A stretch of 64,000 bases of DNA from Planococcus ruber (GCF_022819085.1 NZ_JALHAG010000011.1:124001-188000), one strand, 5' to 3'. Positions 1-8,832 are shown, counted from the first letter of the stretch. The notes: generated from the sequence alone by a model not told the origin. Translations and numbers: made by a program.

Positions 1-561
1 GTCAGCCAGCTGCGCCTCCTGCTGACAGTACTCGGGGAACGGTTTGAATACGAAATGAATATGCTCGCTGCGTTAAAACCGAAAGGGATCCAAATAGCTG
101 AAGTGCCGATCGAAACCGTATATATCGATGAGAATAAATCTTCGCATTTCCATCCATTGCGCGACTCTTTTCATATCTATAAGATATTTCTGCTATACGG
201 CCTTTCAGGCGCCGCATCGTTCGGCCTCGATATCGGGTTGTATTGGATTTTCCTGCAGTTATTCCGGCCGGAAGCCCCGCAATTATTCATCGTATTGGCG
301 ACGATTGCCGCCCGGGTCTTATCGTCCCTATTCAATTATTACGTCAACCGGCACAAAGTATTTGGCCAAGGTTCGCGCCAGTCACTGATCCGCTACTACC
401 TGCTGGCTGCTTTTATCATGCTGGTCTCTGCCGGATCGGTCCACTTCCTCTATGCCGAATGGCTAGGCCGAGGCGAAGTGGTCCTCAAAGTGCTTGTCGA
501 CACGCTGCTGTTCATTTTCGGATTTGTCGTTCAGCGTGCATGGGTTTTCAGAAAAGAGTAA
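1..561 (+). CDS. glycosyltransferase family 2 with C-terminal GtrA membrane domain (3' part)
   Basis: The reading frame is open from the first base, so the start lies upstream of the window. The first ~50 residues look like the end of a DPM1-type GT2 catalytic domain (GERFEYEMNML, then AEVPIETVYIDENKSSHF). A GtrA-type domain of four hydrophobic segments follows, ending QRAWVFRKE. Known members of this architecture transfer sugars to or from polyprenyl-phosphate carriers at the cytoplasmic membrane for cell-wall or teichoic acid glycosylation; the substrate here cannot be told. An intrinsic terminator follows at once. A separate GtrA gene starting at the in-frame ATG at 55 is possible, but the upstream coding match argues for a fusion. 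Confidence 0.85.
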   Translation, partial: VSQLRLLLTVLGERFEYEMNMLAALKPKGIQIAEVPIETVYIDENKSSHFHPLRDSFHIYKIFLLYGLSGAASFGLDIGLYWIFLQLFRPEAPQLFIVLATIAARVLSSLFNYYVNRHKVFGQGSRQSLIRYYLLAAFIMLVSAGSVHFLYAEWLGRGEVVLKVLVDTLLFIFGFVVQRAWVFRKE

Positions 562-562
562 A

Positions 563-597
563 AAACTCCGTTTTCCTTTTTGGGGAAGACGGAGTTT
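563..597 (+). terminator. intrinsic terminator of the GtrA gene
   Basis: Stem with arms ACTCCGTTTTCC and GGGAAGACGGAGT around a T-rich loop, beginning just after the stop codon. A nearly identical hairpin occurs about 270 bp downstream. Confidence 0.8.
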
Positions 598-832
598 CGG
601 GTTGTAGAGAATCTGGTTGAATCAAAGCGCCGCCTTCAATAGAGCGCTTCGGCGCTATGGACAAAGTTCCCGTAATAAGACGAGAAGACCACTCGTCTTA
701 TTGCTCCACCCTGTCCGGAACCGCGCCGGCGCTGAAGAACTTTTCAAAAATAGGAATTAAAACTTCGCTGCTTTGTCTCCTGCCTTTTCACAGATGAAAT
801 TCATTTCCGGTTTTATCTTTTCCGCCGCCTAA
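598..832. repeat. gene-free segment with nested inverted repeats between twin terminators
   Basis: No convincing gene. It holds a five-bp stem closed by a C(UUCG)G tetraloop (643-656), a perfect 11-bp stem AATAAGACGAG/CTCGTCTTATT (674-702) and a GCGCCGGCGC palindrome (723-732). AGCGCC at 626-631 and GGCGCT at 728-733 are inverted, giving a roughly 108-bp unit with short imperfect ends. This resembles small non-coding interspersed repeats of the REP or MITE kind; whether it is repeated in the genome is unknown. Confidence 0.45.
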
Positions 833-870
833 AAAACTCCGTTCTCCTTTTTGAGGAAAACGGAGTTTTT
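833..870 (-). terminator. intrinsic terminator of the selenoprotein operon
   Basis: Arms AAAACTCCGTTCTCCT and AGGAAAACGGAGTTTT with A/T runs on both sides, so it can act in both directions. It is nearly the same sequence as the terminator at 563-597. Confidence 0.8.
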
Positions 871-875
871 GTCAT

Positions 876-1634
876 TTATCCTTCATATTCGATTCGGGTC
901 CCGCTTGGCTTCAAAGCCAATGCGAGAAGCTGATCGACGACTTTTTTCCGGGTTTCAAAATCAAAGGGCTCTCCGCATGGCCGTCCCAATTTGAAAGGCA
1001 CATGCATGGTTCTTGGGACGCCGACAGCATCGGTGACTTCCGGCAAAATGGTGATCATCGCCGTGGCGATTCCACTTTCTTCTAAAGCCCGGGCATACAG
1101 CCCAAGCACGTTATGGCAAGAACCTCAGCCAGGAACCAATAAAGCGATGTCCACTTGTTCATTTTCGAAAAGTGCCATTACTTGGGGAATCGCTTCTTGC
1201 TCCACATTACTCGTGTCAAGAATGCCGCCGTTCAACCCAATATTCATATCTGCCAAGGAATGGATGCTGCCTTTGTCTTTAAGTTCTCTTAGCTGAGGCA
1301 AAGGAAAGACGATCGTCGGATCGGTTTTCGCAAATTTCGAATTGTAGTAAATATGCGTGACCGTTAATTCCTCTTCTTGCGCCGCGGCTGGAATCAGGCG
1401 ATACGTGGGGTCGCCCGCCGGGTTATCCACATCAAAAGGGCGATCCGTTTTCAAATGGACGCCGGCAGTGGTGATCAGCGCGATTTTGCATTCGGTCAAA
1501 GGTTTCGCCAACACGGTTTCCGGGCTGCCTTGCCGTTCGTTCACATGCTTTAGGGTGAATTTCTTATACGCTTCAGGGAAATTCGTTGAAAAGGCGACAG
1601 AAAGTTTCGATTTGATCTGCGTTTTTCGTTTCAT
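876..1634 (-). CDS. GrdB-like selenoprotein (in-frame UGA read as selenocysteine)
   Basis: Two abutting open stretches in one frame are joined by a single TGA at 1125-1127. Read through, they give 252 residues with the motif PGUGSCHN (Sec 170, Cys 173). The N-terminal half (CKIALITTAGVHLKTDRPFD, GDPTYRLIP, THIYYNSKF, IVFPLPQLREL) matches the selenoprotein B family of glycine/sarcosine/betaine/proline reductases, and the redox motif sits where that family has its Sec/Cys site. Homology continues on both sides of the UGA without loss. A hairpin lies at the right distance behind the UGA. A redox or reductive-cleavage role is likely, but no GrdA or GrdC partner gene is near, so the substrate is unknown. 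The alternative is a nonsense-mutated pseudogene; the exact U-G-S-C context speaks against that. It heads downstream of the GNAT and ATP-pyrophosphatase genes in one operon. Confidence 0.8.
1087..1107 (-). promoter_or_regulatory. candidate bacterial SECIS element
   Basis: On the mRNA strand an eight-bp stem GCUUGGGC/GCCCGGGC closes a five-base loop UGUAU. The stem begins 17 nt after the UGA and the loop about 25 nt after it, inside the window known for bacterial SECIS hairpins. The loop has a G in its second position; the classic G-G start of the loop is only partly met. Confidence 0.55.
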
Positions 1635-1652
1635 GCCTTCAGCCTCCGCTCC

Positions 1653-2660
1653 TTATTCTTGTCCATGTGCCCAGGCAATTCGCGGGTCGATTTGGCGGGA
1701 CATGCGCACCATGACTGGTTCAAAGCCCATACGCGGCCAAAAATAGGAAGAGAGGTGATTGGGCGTATGCCAATCGGTATAAATGTAATCAAAGCCCATC
1801 TTTTTGATTTCTCCAAAGCAATAGGTGGCAAGCGCGCGGCCGATTCCTTTCCCGCGCATTTCCGGATTCGTTGATGCAGCCGGGAGTTCCGCACAATTGG
1901 ACGGAACCGCTAAATTCTGAGGATCTTCTTTCCGGTAGTAAATATGGAAACCGGCAATCCGTCCGCTTTGTTCAGCCAGCCAAAACAGTGCTTCTTCGTC
2001 GTCCGGCACTTCGCTGTAGCTTTGTTTAATATCATCCAAGGTTTCTTTCGTGATCGGATTCCAAGATGGTGCCGTTGCCTGGTGGATGCTGTTCCATGCA
2101 GCCATTTTCTTGAGCAGCGGCCCATCAGCCGGCGTTCCTTTTCGAAACTCCAGCCCCGGCTCCCGTCCGCTTTCTGCCGGAGTGAAATCCTTGAGCGGCA
2201 GGACCGCATATTTCTGTTCATAGCGAAAACCTTGATCCAGCATTTCTTCCACAAGTAAGGGCTGGCCAAGCGGCGCCATTAGGACGTGATGGAAATAGCC
2301 ATGTTTGACCCATTCCGCTCCAACATCTGCATAAAGCAAGCGCAAAAGCCGTGGATGCTCGTTTTCGCTAATCGCCATCGAGGCGTAGTCGATGAACACA
2401 TATCGTCCTCGTTCGGCACTTTCCTTGAATTCATAGAGGAGATAGCCGATGACATCAATGCCCCTTACCGCGACAATGCCGCTGACGTAAGGGCGATCCA
2501 ATAACGTGCGCAGAATGACTTCCGTTTCGTCAATTTCTTCAAATGCAGCTTTTAAAAAAGAAAACCGCTTTCGCTCACGTTCTTGGCGTTTCGCCAAAAG
2601 CACGGCCATCTGGCGGACATGGCGATCTTCGACACCCATAAACTGAATCAATGAAATCAC
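1653..2660 (-). CDS. GNAT-family N-acetyltransferase, long form
   Basis: 335 residues, about twice a single GNAT domain. The C-terminal half has the acetyl-CoA binding motif A (MRGKGIGRALATYCF, near residues 268-282) followed by YFWPRMGF, the usual beta6-beta7 end. The N-terminal half (IDVIGYLLYEF, FIDYASMAIS) looks like a degenerate second GNAT fold. The substrate is unknown. Its start overlaps the end of the upstream pyrophosphatase gene by four bases (ATGA), so the two are translationally coupled; the selenoprotein gene follows after 18 bases. Confidence 0.8.
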   Translation of the reverse strand: MISLIQFMGVEDRHVRQMAVLLAKRQERERKRFSFLKAAFEEIDETEVILRTLLDRPYVSGIVAVRGIDVIGYLLYEFKESAERGRYVFIDYASMAISENEHPRLLRLLYADVGAEWVKHGYFHHVLMAPLGQPLLVEEMLDQGFRYEQKYAVLPLKDFTPAESGREPGLEFRKGTPADGPLLKKMAAWNSIHQATAPSWNPITKETLDDIKQSYSEVPDDEEALFWLAEQSGRIAGFHIYYRKEDPQNLAVPSNCAELPAASTNPEMRGKGIGRALATYCFGEIKKMGFDYIYTDWHTPNHLSSYFWPRMGFEPVMVRMSRQIDPRIAWAHGQE

Positions 2661-3319
2661 TCCCCGGATTGAAGTTTAACCTCCAGCATACGATAATTTC
2701 CTGCATCAACTGGGTTTCCGAAAACAAGCGGCACCGGTTCGACAAAAATCGGTCCATCCACGATCACCGTGTGAAATTCGCCTTCTTCCCCGCAAGCGTC
2801 CACCCCGGCTGCCTCCAGTTCTTCGATCAAATCGAGCGTAAACTCCCGGCCTAAAAACTTGGGATCCAACCGTGCTGTATCCACTACCGTAATGACGGCT
2901 TTAAAGCCCTCTTCCACTAACTCTTTAAGCAATGCTTTACGGGCTTCCTGCCAGAGCGGATGATGCACTTCCATCGCTGCTTCTGTGCTGACTTTTTGGA
3001 CCCACGTCCGGTGATCCTCCAAATCGATGTCCCCGTAAACCCCCATCTGGATTCCTTGCTCGCTGAATGTTTTCAAATGGGCGATAAACTCTCTTTCGTA
3101 GCCGGACCAATCGGCTTTTCCGATTACGAGCGACAAGCCCATCCGCTCAGCCTGAGCCTCCATTACGTCAGGCGGCAAACCATGCGACCGCGATTTTGTG
3201 CCATCTTCTTCAAACATCGTGAACAAAACGATGGGCACATGCCCCTCCATTACGGCCCGGTAATAAGCGAGCGCCGAATCTTTCCCGCCGCTCCATGACA
3301 TGACAAATGTTTTCTGCAT
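2657..3319 (-). CDS. Dph6-related ATP pyrophosphatase (ATP_bind_4 family)
   Basis: 220 residues. An N-terminal PP-loop SWSGGKDSALAYY binds ATP. The middle GVYGDIDLEDHR and the late signature GEEGEFHTVIVDGPIF are typical of the diphthine-ammonia ligase family. Bacteria lack diphthamide, so the true substrate of bacterial members is not that of the eukaryotic enzyme; an ATP-dependent amidation or adenylation is the safe statement. I place the start at the ATG in front of QKTFVMSW because AGAGGTG stands seven bases upstream; the longer frame has no ribosome site. First gene of the operon with the GNAT and selenoprotein genes. Confidence 0.85.
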   Translation of the reverse strand: MQKTFVMSWSGGKDSALAYYRAVMEGHVPIVLFTMFEEDGTKSRSHGLPPDVMEAQAERMGLSLVIGKADWSGYEREFIAHLKTFSEQGIQMGVYGDIDLEDHRTWVQKVSTEAAMEVHHPLWQEARKALLKELVEEGFKAVITVVDTARLDPKFLGREFTLDLIEELEAAGVDACGEEGEFHTVIVDGPIFVEPVPLVFGNPVDAGNYRMLEVKLQSGE

Positions 3320-3440
3320 GCTGCACCTCTTATCTGTTTTCTCTTGTAGTAATTTCGACATTGGAAAAATAAATCCTTTTGGAGCTCTGCAGTTTAAGCG
3401 ACTCTTCTGCATGATCCCCTCCAACCAATGCAATAAAAAA

Positions 3441-3463
3441 GCGGCCAGACATTCTCTGGCCGC
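3441..3463 (-). terminator. intrinsic terminator of fumC
   Basis: GCGGCCAGA/TCTGGCCGC stem followed by six T on the minus strand. Confidence 0.85.
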
Positions 3464-3471
3464 CGATCATT

Positions 3472-4854
3472 TTATTTTCCTACCATGTTTTCAGGTTTAA
3501 CCCATTCATCAAACTGGTCAGCCGTCAAATGGCCGCTTTTTACTGCAGACTCTTTCAAAGTCGACCCGTCAGCATGCGCTTGCTTCGCAATAGCTGCCGC
3601 TTTTTCGTAGCCGATATGCGGGTTCAATGCGGTAACAAGCATCAATGAGTTTTTCACGTGGTTGCCGATGACATCCAAGTTCGCTTCAATGCCCACTGCA
3701 CAGTGCTCGTCAAAGCTGATCAAGCTGTCAGTCAATAAACGTACAGATTGCAGGAAGTTGTAAGCGATGACCGGTTTGAAGACGTTCAATTCGAAGTTCC
3801 CTTGGCTTGCAGCAAAACCGATCGCTGCGTCGTTCCCCATGACTTGAACAGCCACCATCGTCAACGCTTCGCTTTGCGTCGGGTTGACTTTCCCTGGCAT
3901 AATCGAGCTTCCCGGCTCGTTTGCCGGAATCGTGATTTCGCCGATGCCGCTGCGAGGGCCGCTTGCCAACCAGCGTACGTCGTTGGCAATTTTCATTGCG
4001 TCCGCTGCCAACGCTTTGATCGCGCCATGCGTGTAAACCATTTCGTCATGGCTTGTCAGCGCGTGGAATTTATTTTCAGCTGAAGTGAAGGCTGTGCCCA
4101 CCGCTTCTGTAATAAATTCTGCAACCGAAGGACCGAATGTCGCATCCGCGTTGATGCCTGTTCCGACAGCGGTTCCGCCGATCGCAAGTTCGCGCATTTC
4201 TTCAACGCTCGCACGGATCATGCGCTCGCTTTTCTCAAGCATATGCTTCCAGCCGCTGATTTCCTGGCCAAGCGTAAGCGGCGTTGCATCCTGCAAATGC
4301 GTACGGCCGATTTTGATAATGTCATCGAATTTTTTCGCTTTTTCATCCAATGTCGCTTTCAGCTGCTGGATTGCTGGCAGCAAGTTTTCAGTAACCGCCA
4401 CAACGCCCGCAACGTGCATTGCTGTTGGGTACGTATCGTTTGAACTTTGAGACATGTTGACGTCGTCGTTCGGATGCAATTTCTCTTCTGAAGACTGCTC
4501 AGCCAAGATTTCATTGCCGCGGCGCGCCAACACTTCGTTCATGTTCATATTGGATTGCGTACCGCTTCCGGTTTGCCAAACAACTAATGGGAAATGGTCA
4601 TTCCATTTGCCTTCAATCACTTCGTCAGCAGCGGCTACAATCGCTTTCATTTTAGCTTCGGATAATTTCCCTAGTTTATGGTTCGCTTTCGCTGTCGCTT
4701 TTTTCAATTGAGCAAATGCCATTACAACTTCATGCGGCATACGCTCAGTGCCGATGGCAAAGTTCTGCACACTGCGTTGAGTTTGGGCTCCCCACATTTT
4801 GTCAGCTTCTACCTGAATTTCACCAATCGTGTCTTTCTCTGTACGATATTGCAT
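3472..4854 (-). CDS. fumC: fumarate hydratase class II
   Basis: 460 residues, the normal length for the family. It converts fumarate and malate in the citric acid cycle as a cytosolic homotetramer with no iron-sulfur cluster. The superfamily signature [11 protein letters not shown] is intact, as are [11 protein letters not shown] and [10 protein letters not shown], which build the active site. The start is the ATG before QYRTEKDT, eight bases after GGAG; an upstream in-frame GTG is too close to that site. It stands alone, with a terminator on both sides. Confidence 0.97.
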   Translation of the reverse strand: MQYRTEKDTIGEIQVEADKMWGAQTQRSVQNFAIGTERMPHEVVMAFAQLKKATAKANHKLGKLSEAKMKAIVAAADEVIEGKWNDHFPLVVWQTGSGTQSNMNMNEVLARRGNEILAEQSSEEKLHPNDDVNMSQSSNDTYPTAMHVAGVVAVTENLLPAIQQLKATLDEKAKKFDDIIKIGRTHLQDATPLTLGQEISGWKHMLEKSERMIRASVEEMRELAIGGTAVGTGINADATFGPSVAEFITEAVGTAFTSAENKFHALTSHDEMVYTHGAIKALAADAMKIANDVRWLASGPRSGIGEITIPANEPGSSIMPGKVNPTQSEALTMVAVQVMGNDAAIGFAASQGNFELNVFKPVIAYNFLQSVRLLTDSLISFDEHCAVGIEANLDVIGNHVKNSLMLVTALNPHIGYEKAAAIAKQAHADGSTLKESAVKSGHLTADQFDEWVKPENMVGK

Positions 4855-4921
4855 TCCATTCACTCCAATTCATTTTCTATATGCATCCTTCTCTTCTATT
4901 AAACACAAACATGCCAAAAAA

Positions 4922-4948
4922 AGCGACCTTTCACAGGAAAAAGCCGCT
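4922..4948 (-). terminator. probable terminator of murE
   Basis: Imperfect stem AGCGGC...GTCGCT followed by seven T on the minus strand. Confidence 0.5.
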
Positions 4949-6437
4949 AATTTTGCGTTAAGAAAAATCCTTCGATAATTTCTTCATCTGAATGGGGAAT
5001 GTACTCGCCTTTGACGATTTGCGCGCCGTTGATGCAGCCGCTCGACAAGAGGACGATATCATTCGGTCCGCTTTCTTTCAGCGCCGCAATTACGGCGTCA
5101 TGCCTGGAAGTGGCCGTCACCACTTCCTGCTTATACGGGACCGTGAAGCCTTTTAATACTTCATCCACCACGTCGTTTGGATCATTGTATCCAGGGTGAT
5201 CAACGGTCACCACTAGAACATCGGCCTTTCCTTCAGCAGCTTTTGCCATTTTCGGCATCTTCGCAAAATCACGGATGCCGATGCCCGCAATTAAAGCGAT
5301 CAACCGATTATGCGGAAGCTTGTTCACTTCACGCAGCACAAAATCCAGTGCGACTGGCGTATGCGCATAATCCAAAATAATTTTCCGGGATTCAGGCCCT
5401 TCGATCACCTGAAAGCGGCCTTCCACTTGCGGCATCTGCGGCAAGACGTCGAGGATGCTTTCCAGTTCGGCGCCAGTTAACAATGCGGCGCCAATCGCCG
5501 CTGTTAAATTCCCCGCATTGTACTCGCCATAAAGCGGGACGTCCACGAGATAGCTTTGCCCTTGATAATGCAAATCGAAATTCATGCCGTTCTGCATTAC
5601 CCGGATATTATTCCAAACGAGATCTGCGCCTGAATCGCGGTGCTGGCTGTACGTCAAAGCCGGATAATCGACAACCGCTAAAATCTCTTTAGACATGCCT
5701 GCATCATCTATGTTGACGACGGCCGACTTGGCTTGTTTGAATAAGGCGAGTTTCGATGTTAAATAATGTTCGAACGTATGATGATATTCCAAATGCTCTT
5801 CTGAAATATTGGTATGGATCGCTACATCAAAAATGATGCCTTCCACTCTTTTCTGATCGAGGGCAATTGAAGAAACTTCCATAGAAGCTGCTTTATCTCC
5901 CAATGCAGCCAGCTGTGAAAAAGTTTGATGGATGTCCGAAGACATCGGGGTAGTCGGAGTGCTTTTTTTAACCGGCATCTTCCCTTTGGAATTCCAAATT
6001 CCCGTCGTCCCTAAAAAGCCGCTCGGGATGCCGAGAAGATTAAACAGATTATAGACATATGTAGACGTGGTGGTTTTGCCGTTCGTTCCGGTTACACCAA
6101 CCTTTATCAAACGGTCTTGGGCATTTCCGAAAAAGTGGATAGCCGTCCACGCAAGCGCCGCTTTGGAATCTTCAACCACAAGAAACGTCAGCTCCTTATA
6201 GGTATCGGCAAAACGGCTGAGAACTTCGGCATCCGTGCCGATTATGGCAGAAGCCCCTTTATTGATGGCTTCCTGGATGTAGAGATGGCCATCGGTATTT
6301 TCTCCGGCAATACAAAAAAAGGCAGTCCCTTTTTCCACATCTGCCGAGTTGTAAGCGAGCGCATTGATTTCCTGTGTCTCCGGTCCATAAAGGCCAGTAG
6401 GTAAAAGACGCGGAATGTGATTGAATCGAATATCCAT
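4947..6437 (-). CDS. murE: UDP-MurNAc-tripeptide synthetase (MurE family), DHPG-type
   Basis: 496 residues with Mur ligase N-terminal, central and C-terminal domains. The P-loop GVTGTNGKTTT is at 114-124, HTNISEEHLEYHHTFEHY at 208-225 and LDYAHTP at 355-361. It adds the third amino acid to the cytoplasmic peptidoglycan precursor. At the position of the DNPR motif that recognises meso-diaminopimelate it reads DHPG (413-416), so the arginine that clamps the second carboxylate is missing. Lysine, or another amino acid without that carboxylate, is the likely substrate. No other mur or division gene is adjacent, so it lies outside any dcw cluster or is a paralogue. The start is the ATG before DIRFNH, with AAGGGGTG four bases upstream. 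Confidence 0.88.
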   Translation of the reverse strand: MDIRFNHIPRLLPTGLYGPETQEINALAYNSADVEKGTAFFCIAGENTDGHLYIQEAINKGASAIIGTDAEVLSRFADTYKELTFLVVEDSKAALAWTAIHFFGNAQDRLIKVGVTGTNGKTTTSTYVYNLFNLLGIPSGFLGTTGIWNSKGKMPVKKSTPTTPMSSDIHQTFSQLAALGDKAASMEVSSIALDQKRVEGIIFDVAIHTNISEEHLEYHHTFEHYLTSKLALFKQAKSAVVNIDDAGMSKEILAVVDYPALTYSQHRDSGADLVWNNIRVMQNGMNFDLHYQGQSYLVDVPLYGEYNAGNLTAAIGAALLTGAELESILDVLPQMPQVEGRFQVIEGPESRKIILDYAHTPVALDFVLREVNKLPHNRLIALIAGIGIRDFAKMPKMAKAAEGKADVLVVTVDHPGYNDPNDVVDEVLKGFTVPYKQEVVTATSRHDAVIAALKESGPNDIVLLSSGCINGAQIVKGEYIPHSDEEIIEGFFLTQN

Positions 6438-6633
6438 TTGACACCCCTTAAGCATCTATTTTGTCGTATTGGAAATTTACCAAGCCCTAAATTCCCTAAT
6501 TCCTTGGACTTATGGCATTTCACACTATATTTTACTAAGAAACTGAAAAGCTTGTAAAATCAAGGCTCCTTTAAATCAGATATTTCATACCTTGTACCTA
6601 CCTTTTGTTACCCGAATTTTAGCATAAAAAAAC

Positions 6634-6663
6634 CGCCTTAAAAGCATTTCTGCTTTTAAGGCG
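6634..6663 (-). terminator. terminator of the nfeD-floT operon
   Basis: Long stem CGCCTTAAAAGCA/TGCTTTTAAGGCG with seven T after it on the minus strand. Confidence 0.85.
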
Positions 6664-6674
6664 AAAATAATGAA

Positions 6675-8198
6675 TTAACTTTCGGTTTCCACTGCTTCTT
6701 TTTCTTCCAGTTCATAGCGCAATGGTTGAATTGGCTGGCTGTAGTCATTTTTTCCGGATAAATTCTCCAGCATTTCGCGGACATCAATTCCCGAGGACTC
6801 TTTCAACGTTTCCTGCAGCGATGACATCAGGTTCGTTGCATAAGACGTGATTTTGTTTGCTCCGCCGCCTTCGCCACCGCCTGTATCGACAACCGTGATT
6901 TTGTCGATATTGCTAAGCGGGCTCGCAATTTCCTTCGCGTATTCCGGAAGCATGTTAACAATCATATCTAGTGTCGCTGCCTGGCCGTACATTTCGAAGG
7001 CTTCCGCAATTTTGCGTTTCGCTTCTGCTTCTGCCAAACCTTTCAGGCGGATGACATCCGCTTCCGATTCCCCTTGTGCCCGTTGGGAATCGGCTTTCGC
7101 CAAACCATCCAAACGGATTTTTTCTGCGTCGGCTTTCGCCATTGCTTCAACGCGGTATTTCTGGGCATCGGCATCAGCCAATTGCTTCGACTTTTCCGCT
7201 TCGGCAGCTTGCTCAACTGAGTAGCGGTCGGCATCGGCTTTTTTCTTCACTTCTGAATCGTATTGGCGCTCACGGCGCTGAATTTCTTTTTCTTCCAATT
7301 CGATCTGCTTCTGGCGTTCAATGATGCGGATCTGCATTTCCTGTTCGACTACTTCCTGCTTGGAACGGGCTGTTTCAAGTTCATACGCTTGGTCGGCGCG
7401 TGCTTTCGCGCTATCCTGCTCACGCTTGTACTCAGCCACTTTCAATAAATTCTCTTTTTCCGCTTCGGCAATTTCAGTTGCGCGCTGGATTTCCGCACGT
7501 TGCGCATCTTTGCCGGCTTCGGCACGTTTGATGCGCGTCTCCATTTCAGACTCGGCCGTTGCAATATCCGCATCCCGTTTCACTTGAGCGATTCTCGCTT
7601 TCCCTAAGGAATCCAGGTAGCCGTTTTTATCGCGTACATCTTTAATTGTGAAAGAGACGATGATCAATCCCATTTTCGCCAAATCATGTGAAGCGACACG
7701 CTGCACTTCCTGCGAAAACTTATCGCGGTTTTTATAGATTTCTTCTACGGTCATCGATCCTAGGATTGAACGAAGGTGGCCTTCCAGCACTTCTTTCGCT
7801 TCATTTTCCCGGTCTTCTTTTGACTTCCCTAAAAATTGTTCAGCGGCGGTCGCGATTTCTGAAATGGATCCGCCGATTTTGATAATGGCCGTTCCGTCCG
7901 CCATGACCGGCACCCCTTGTTCCGTATACACTTCCGGCGTGGTCACTTCAAGCTTGCTTGATAAAAGGCTCAGCGGGGCTGCCTGCTGGAATACAGGAAG
8001 CAAGAACGTTCCGCCCCCGCGAATGATTTTGATCCGGTTGCCCGAATCATCCGTATGCACATTTTTCGACCCTAAATAGCTTCCTGTGACAATCAGCGCC
8101 TCGTCCGGCCCGACCGTTTTGTATTTCGTAATGTAAACCCCGACAATCGCGAGTACAATGAAGGCCGCTATTCCAATTGCAATCCATGTCATTTCCAT
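6675..8198 (-). CDS. floT: flotillin-like scaffold protein FloT
   Basis: 507 residues. One N-terminal hydrophobic anchor (about 5-25) leads into an SPFH/PHB domain (TVGPDEALIVTG to about 200). A long Ala/Glu/Lys-rich coiled coil (about 215-400) and a flotillin C-terminal segment follow. Bacterial flotillins organise fluid-ordered membrane microdomains and influence signalling, secretion and cell-wall synthesis. It directly follows an NfeD-family gene, the YuaF-YuaG order of Bacillus subtilis, under a common sigma-W promoter. No oddity in length or frame. Confidence 0.95.
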   Translation of the reverse strand: MEMTWIAIGIAAFIVLAIVGVYITKYKTVGPDEALIVTGSYLGSKNVHTDDSGNRIKIIRGGGTFLLPVFQQAAPLSLLSSKLEVTTPEVYTEQGVPVMADGTAIIKIGGSISEIATAAEQFLGKSKEDRENEAKEVLEGHLRSILGSMTVEEIYKNRDKFSQEVQRVASHDLAKMGLIIVSFTIKDVRDKNGYLDSLGKARIAQVKRDADIATAESEMETRIKRAEAGKDAQRAEIQRATEIAEAEKENLLKVAEYKREQDSAKARADQAYELETARSKQEVVEQEMQIRIIERQKQIELEEKEIQRRERQYDSEVKKKADADRYSVEQAAEAEKSKQLADADAQKYRVEAMAKADAEKIRLDGLAKADSQRAQGESEADVIRLKGLAEAEAKRKIAEAFEMYGQAATLDMIVNMLPEYAKEIASPLSNIDKITVVDTGGGEGGGANKITSYATNLMSSLQETLKESSGIDVREMLENLSGKNDYSQPIQPLRYELEEKEAVETES

Positions 8199-8213
8199 CT
8201 TAATTCCCCCTTT

Positions 8214-8747
8214 TTATTTAATGAATGTCACCGGTTCATAATCCCGCACATACAAAGTTCCATCGCGTACCTCGATGATCAGCACTTGCCGCTCCTGTCC
8301 AATCGCTTCATTGTCATAGCCAGCCGCTCTTTTAGAGATCATGCCGCTATAGGTTTCGATGACCACTTCTCCGTAGCCGTCTGCCGGTATCGGAATGATC
8401 ACTTTCCCGACTTGTCCGAGAAGCGAATCTTCCGTGTACGCAAGAGATGCTTCTGCCGAGGACATCGGCAAGAGAACAAAGAAGTAAAGCAAGAGATCAA
8501 GAACGGCGGCACCTAAAACCGAAATGCCGAGAACCGCCATACCGCTAAGCCCCGTTGTTGCTTCCAAAACAAAGCCGATCGCTGCAACCAAGGTGAAAAA
8601 TGCCAGAATGACCGCTGGATTGAAGAACGGAATGCCTTCTCCCGCTTCTGCAATATCTCCAAAAAATACATATAAGACCGTAAGTGCTCCGGCAAAAATA
8701 AGTGTGTACATGTAGAACTGTTCCATCGGCAATCCGAACCATTCCAT
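8214..8747 (-). CDS. NfeD-family membrane protein (YuaF-like)
   Basis: 177 residues. Three or four hydrophobic segments in the first ~105 residues are followed by a small OB-fold NfeD domain (LGQVGKVIIPIPADGYGEVVIET, near 115-175). Members are obligate partners of flotillins and stabilise them in the membrane. I choose the ATG before EWFGLPME, because GGGAGG lies seven bases upstream. The floT start follows 15 bases after its stop. Confidence 0.88.
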   Translation of the reverse strand: MEWFGLPMEQFYMYTLIFAGALTVLYVFFGDIAEAGEGIPFFNPAVILAFFTLVAAIGFVLEATTGLSGMAVLGISVLGAAVLDLLLYFFVLLPMSSAEASLAYTEDSLLGQVGKVIIPIPADGYGEVVIETYSGMISKRAAGYDNEAIGQERQVLIIEVRDGTLYVRDYEPVTFIK

Positions 8748-8782
8748 TCCAGAACCTCCCATCTTAGACATTCTATCCTATT

Positions 8783-8808
8783 TACGGATAAGACCTGCAA
8801 AAGTTTCA
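8783..8808 (-). promoter_or_regulatory. sigma-W promoter of nfeD-floT
   Basis: TGAAAC (-35) and CGTA (-10) are separated by exactly 16 bases on the minus strand, the consensus of the envelope-stress sigma factor SigW. It lies about 40 bases in front of the nfeD start. The homologous Bacillus subtilis operon is known to be SigW-dependent. Confidence 0.85.
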
Positions 8809-8832
8809 GAATTATTGAACAAAAAAATAAAA

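Noticed and set aside
1110-1127. Reading the TGA as a nonsense mutation making two pseudogene halves
   Set aside because: Coding homology is seamless on both sides and the UGA sits exactly in a U-G-S-C redox motif with a hairpin behind it; kept as selenocysteine, though proof needs the sel genes.
6847-7224. Plus-strand frame rich in Ser/Ala opposite floT
   Set aside because: Antisense shadow of the Ala/Glu coiled-coil repeats.
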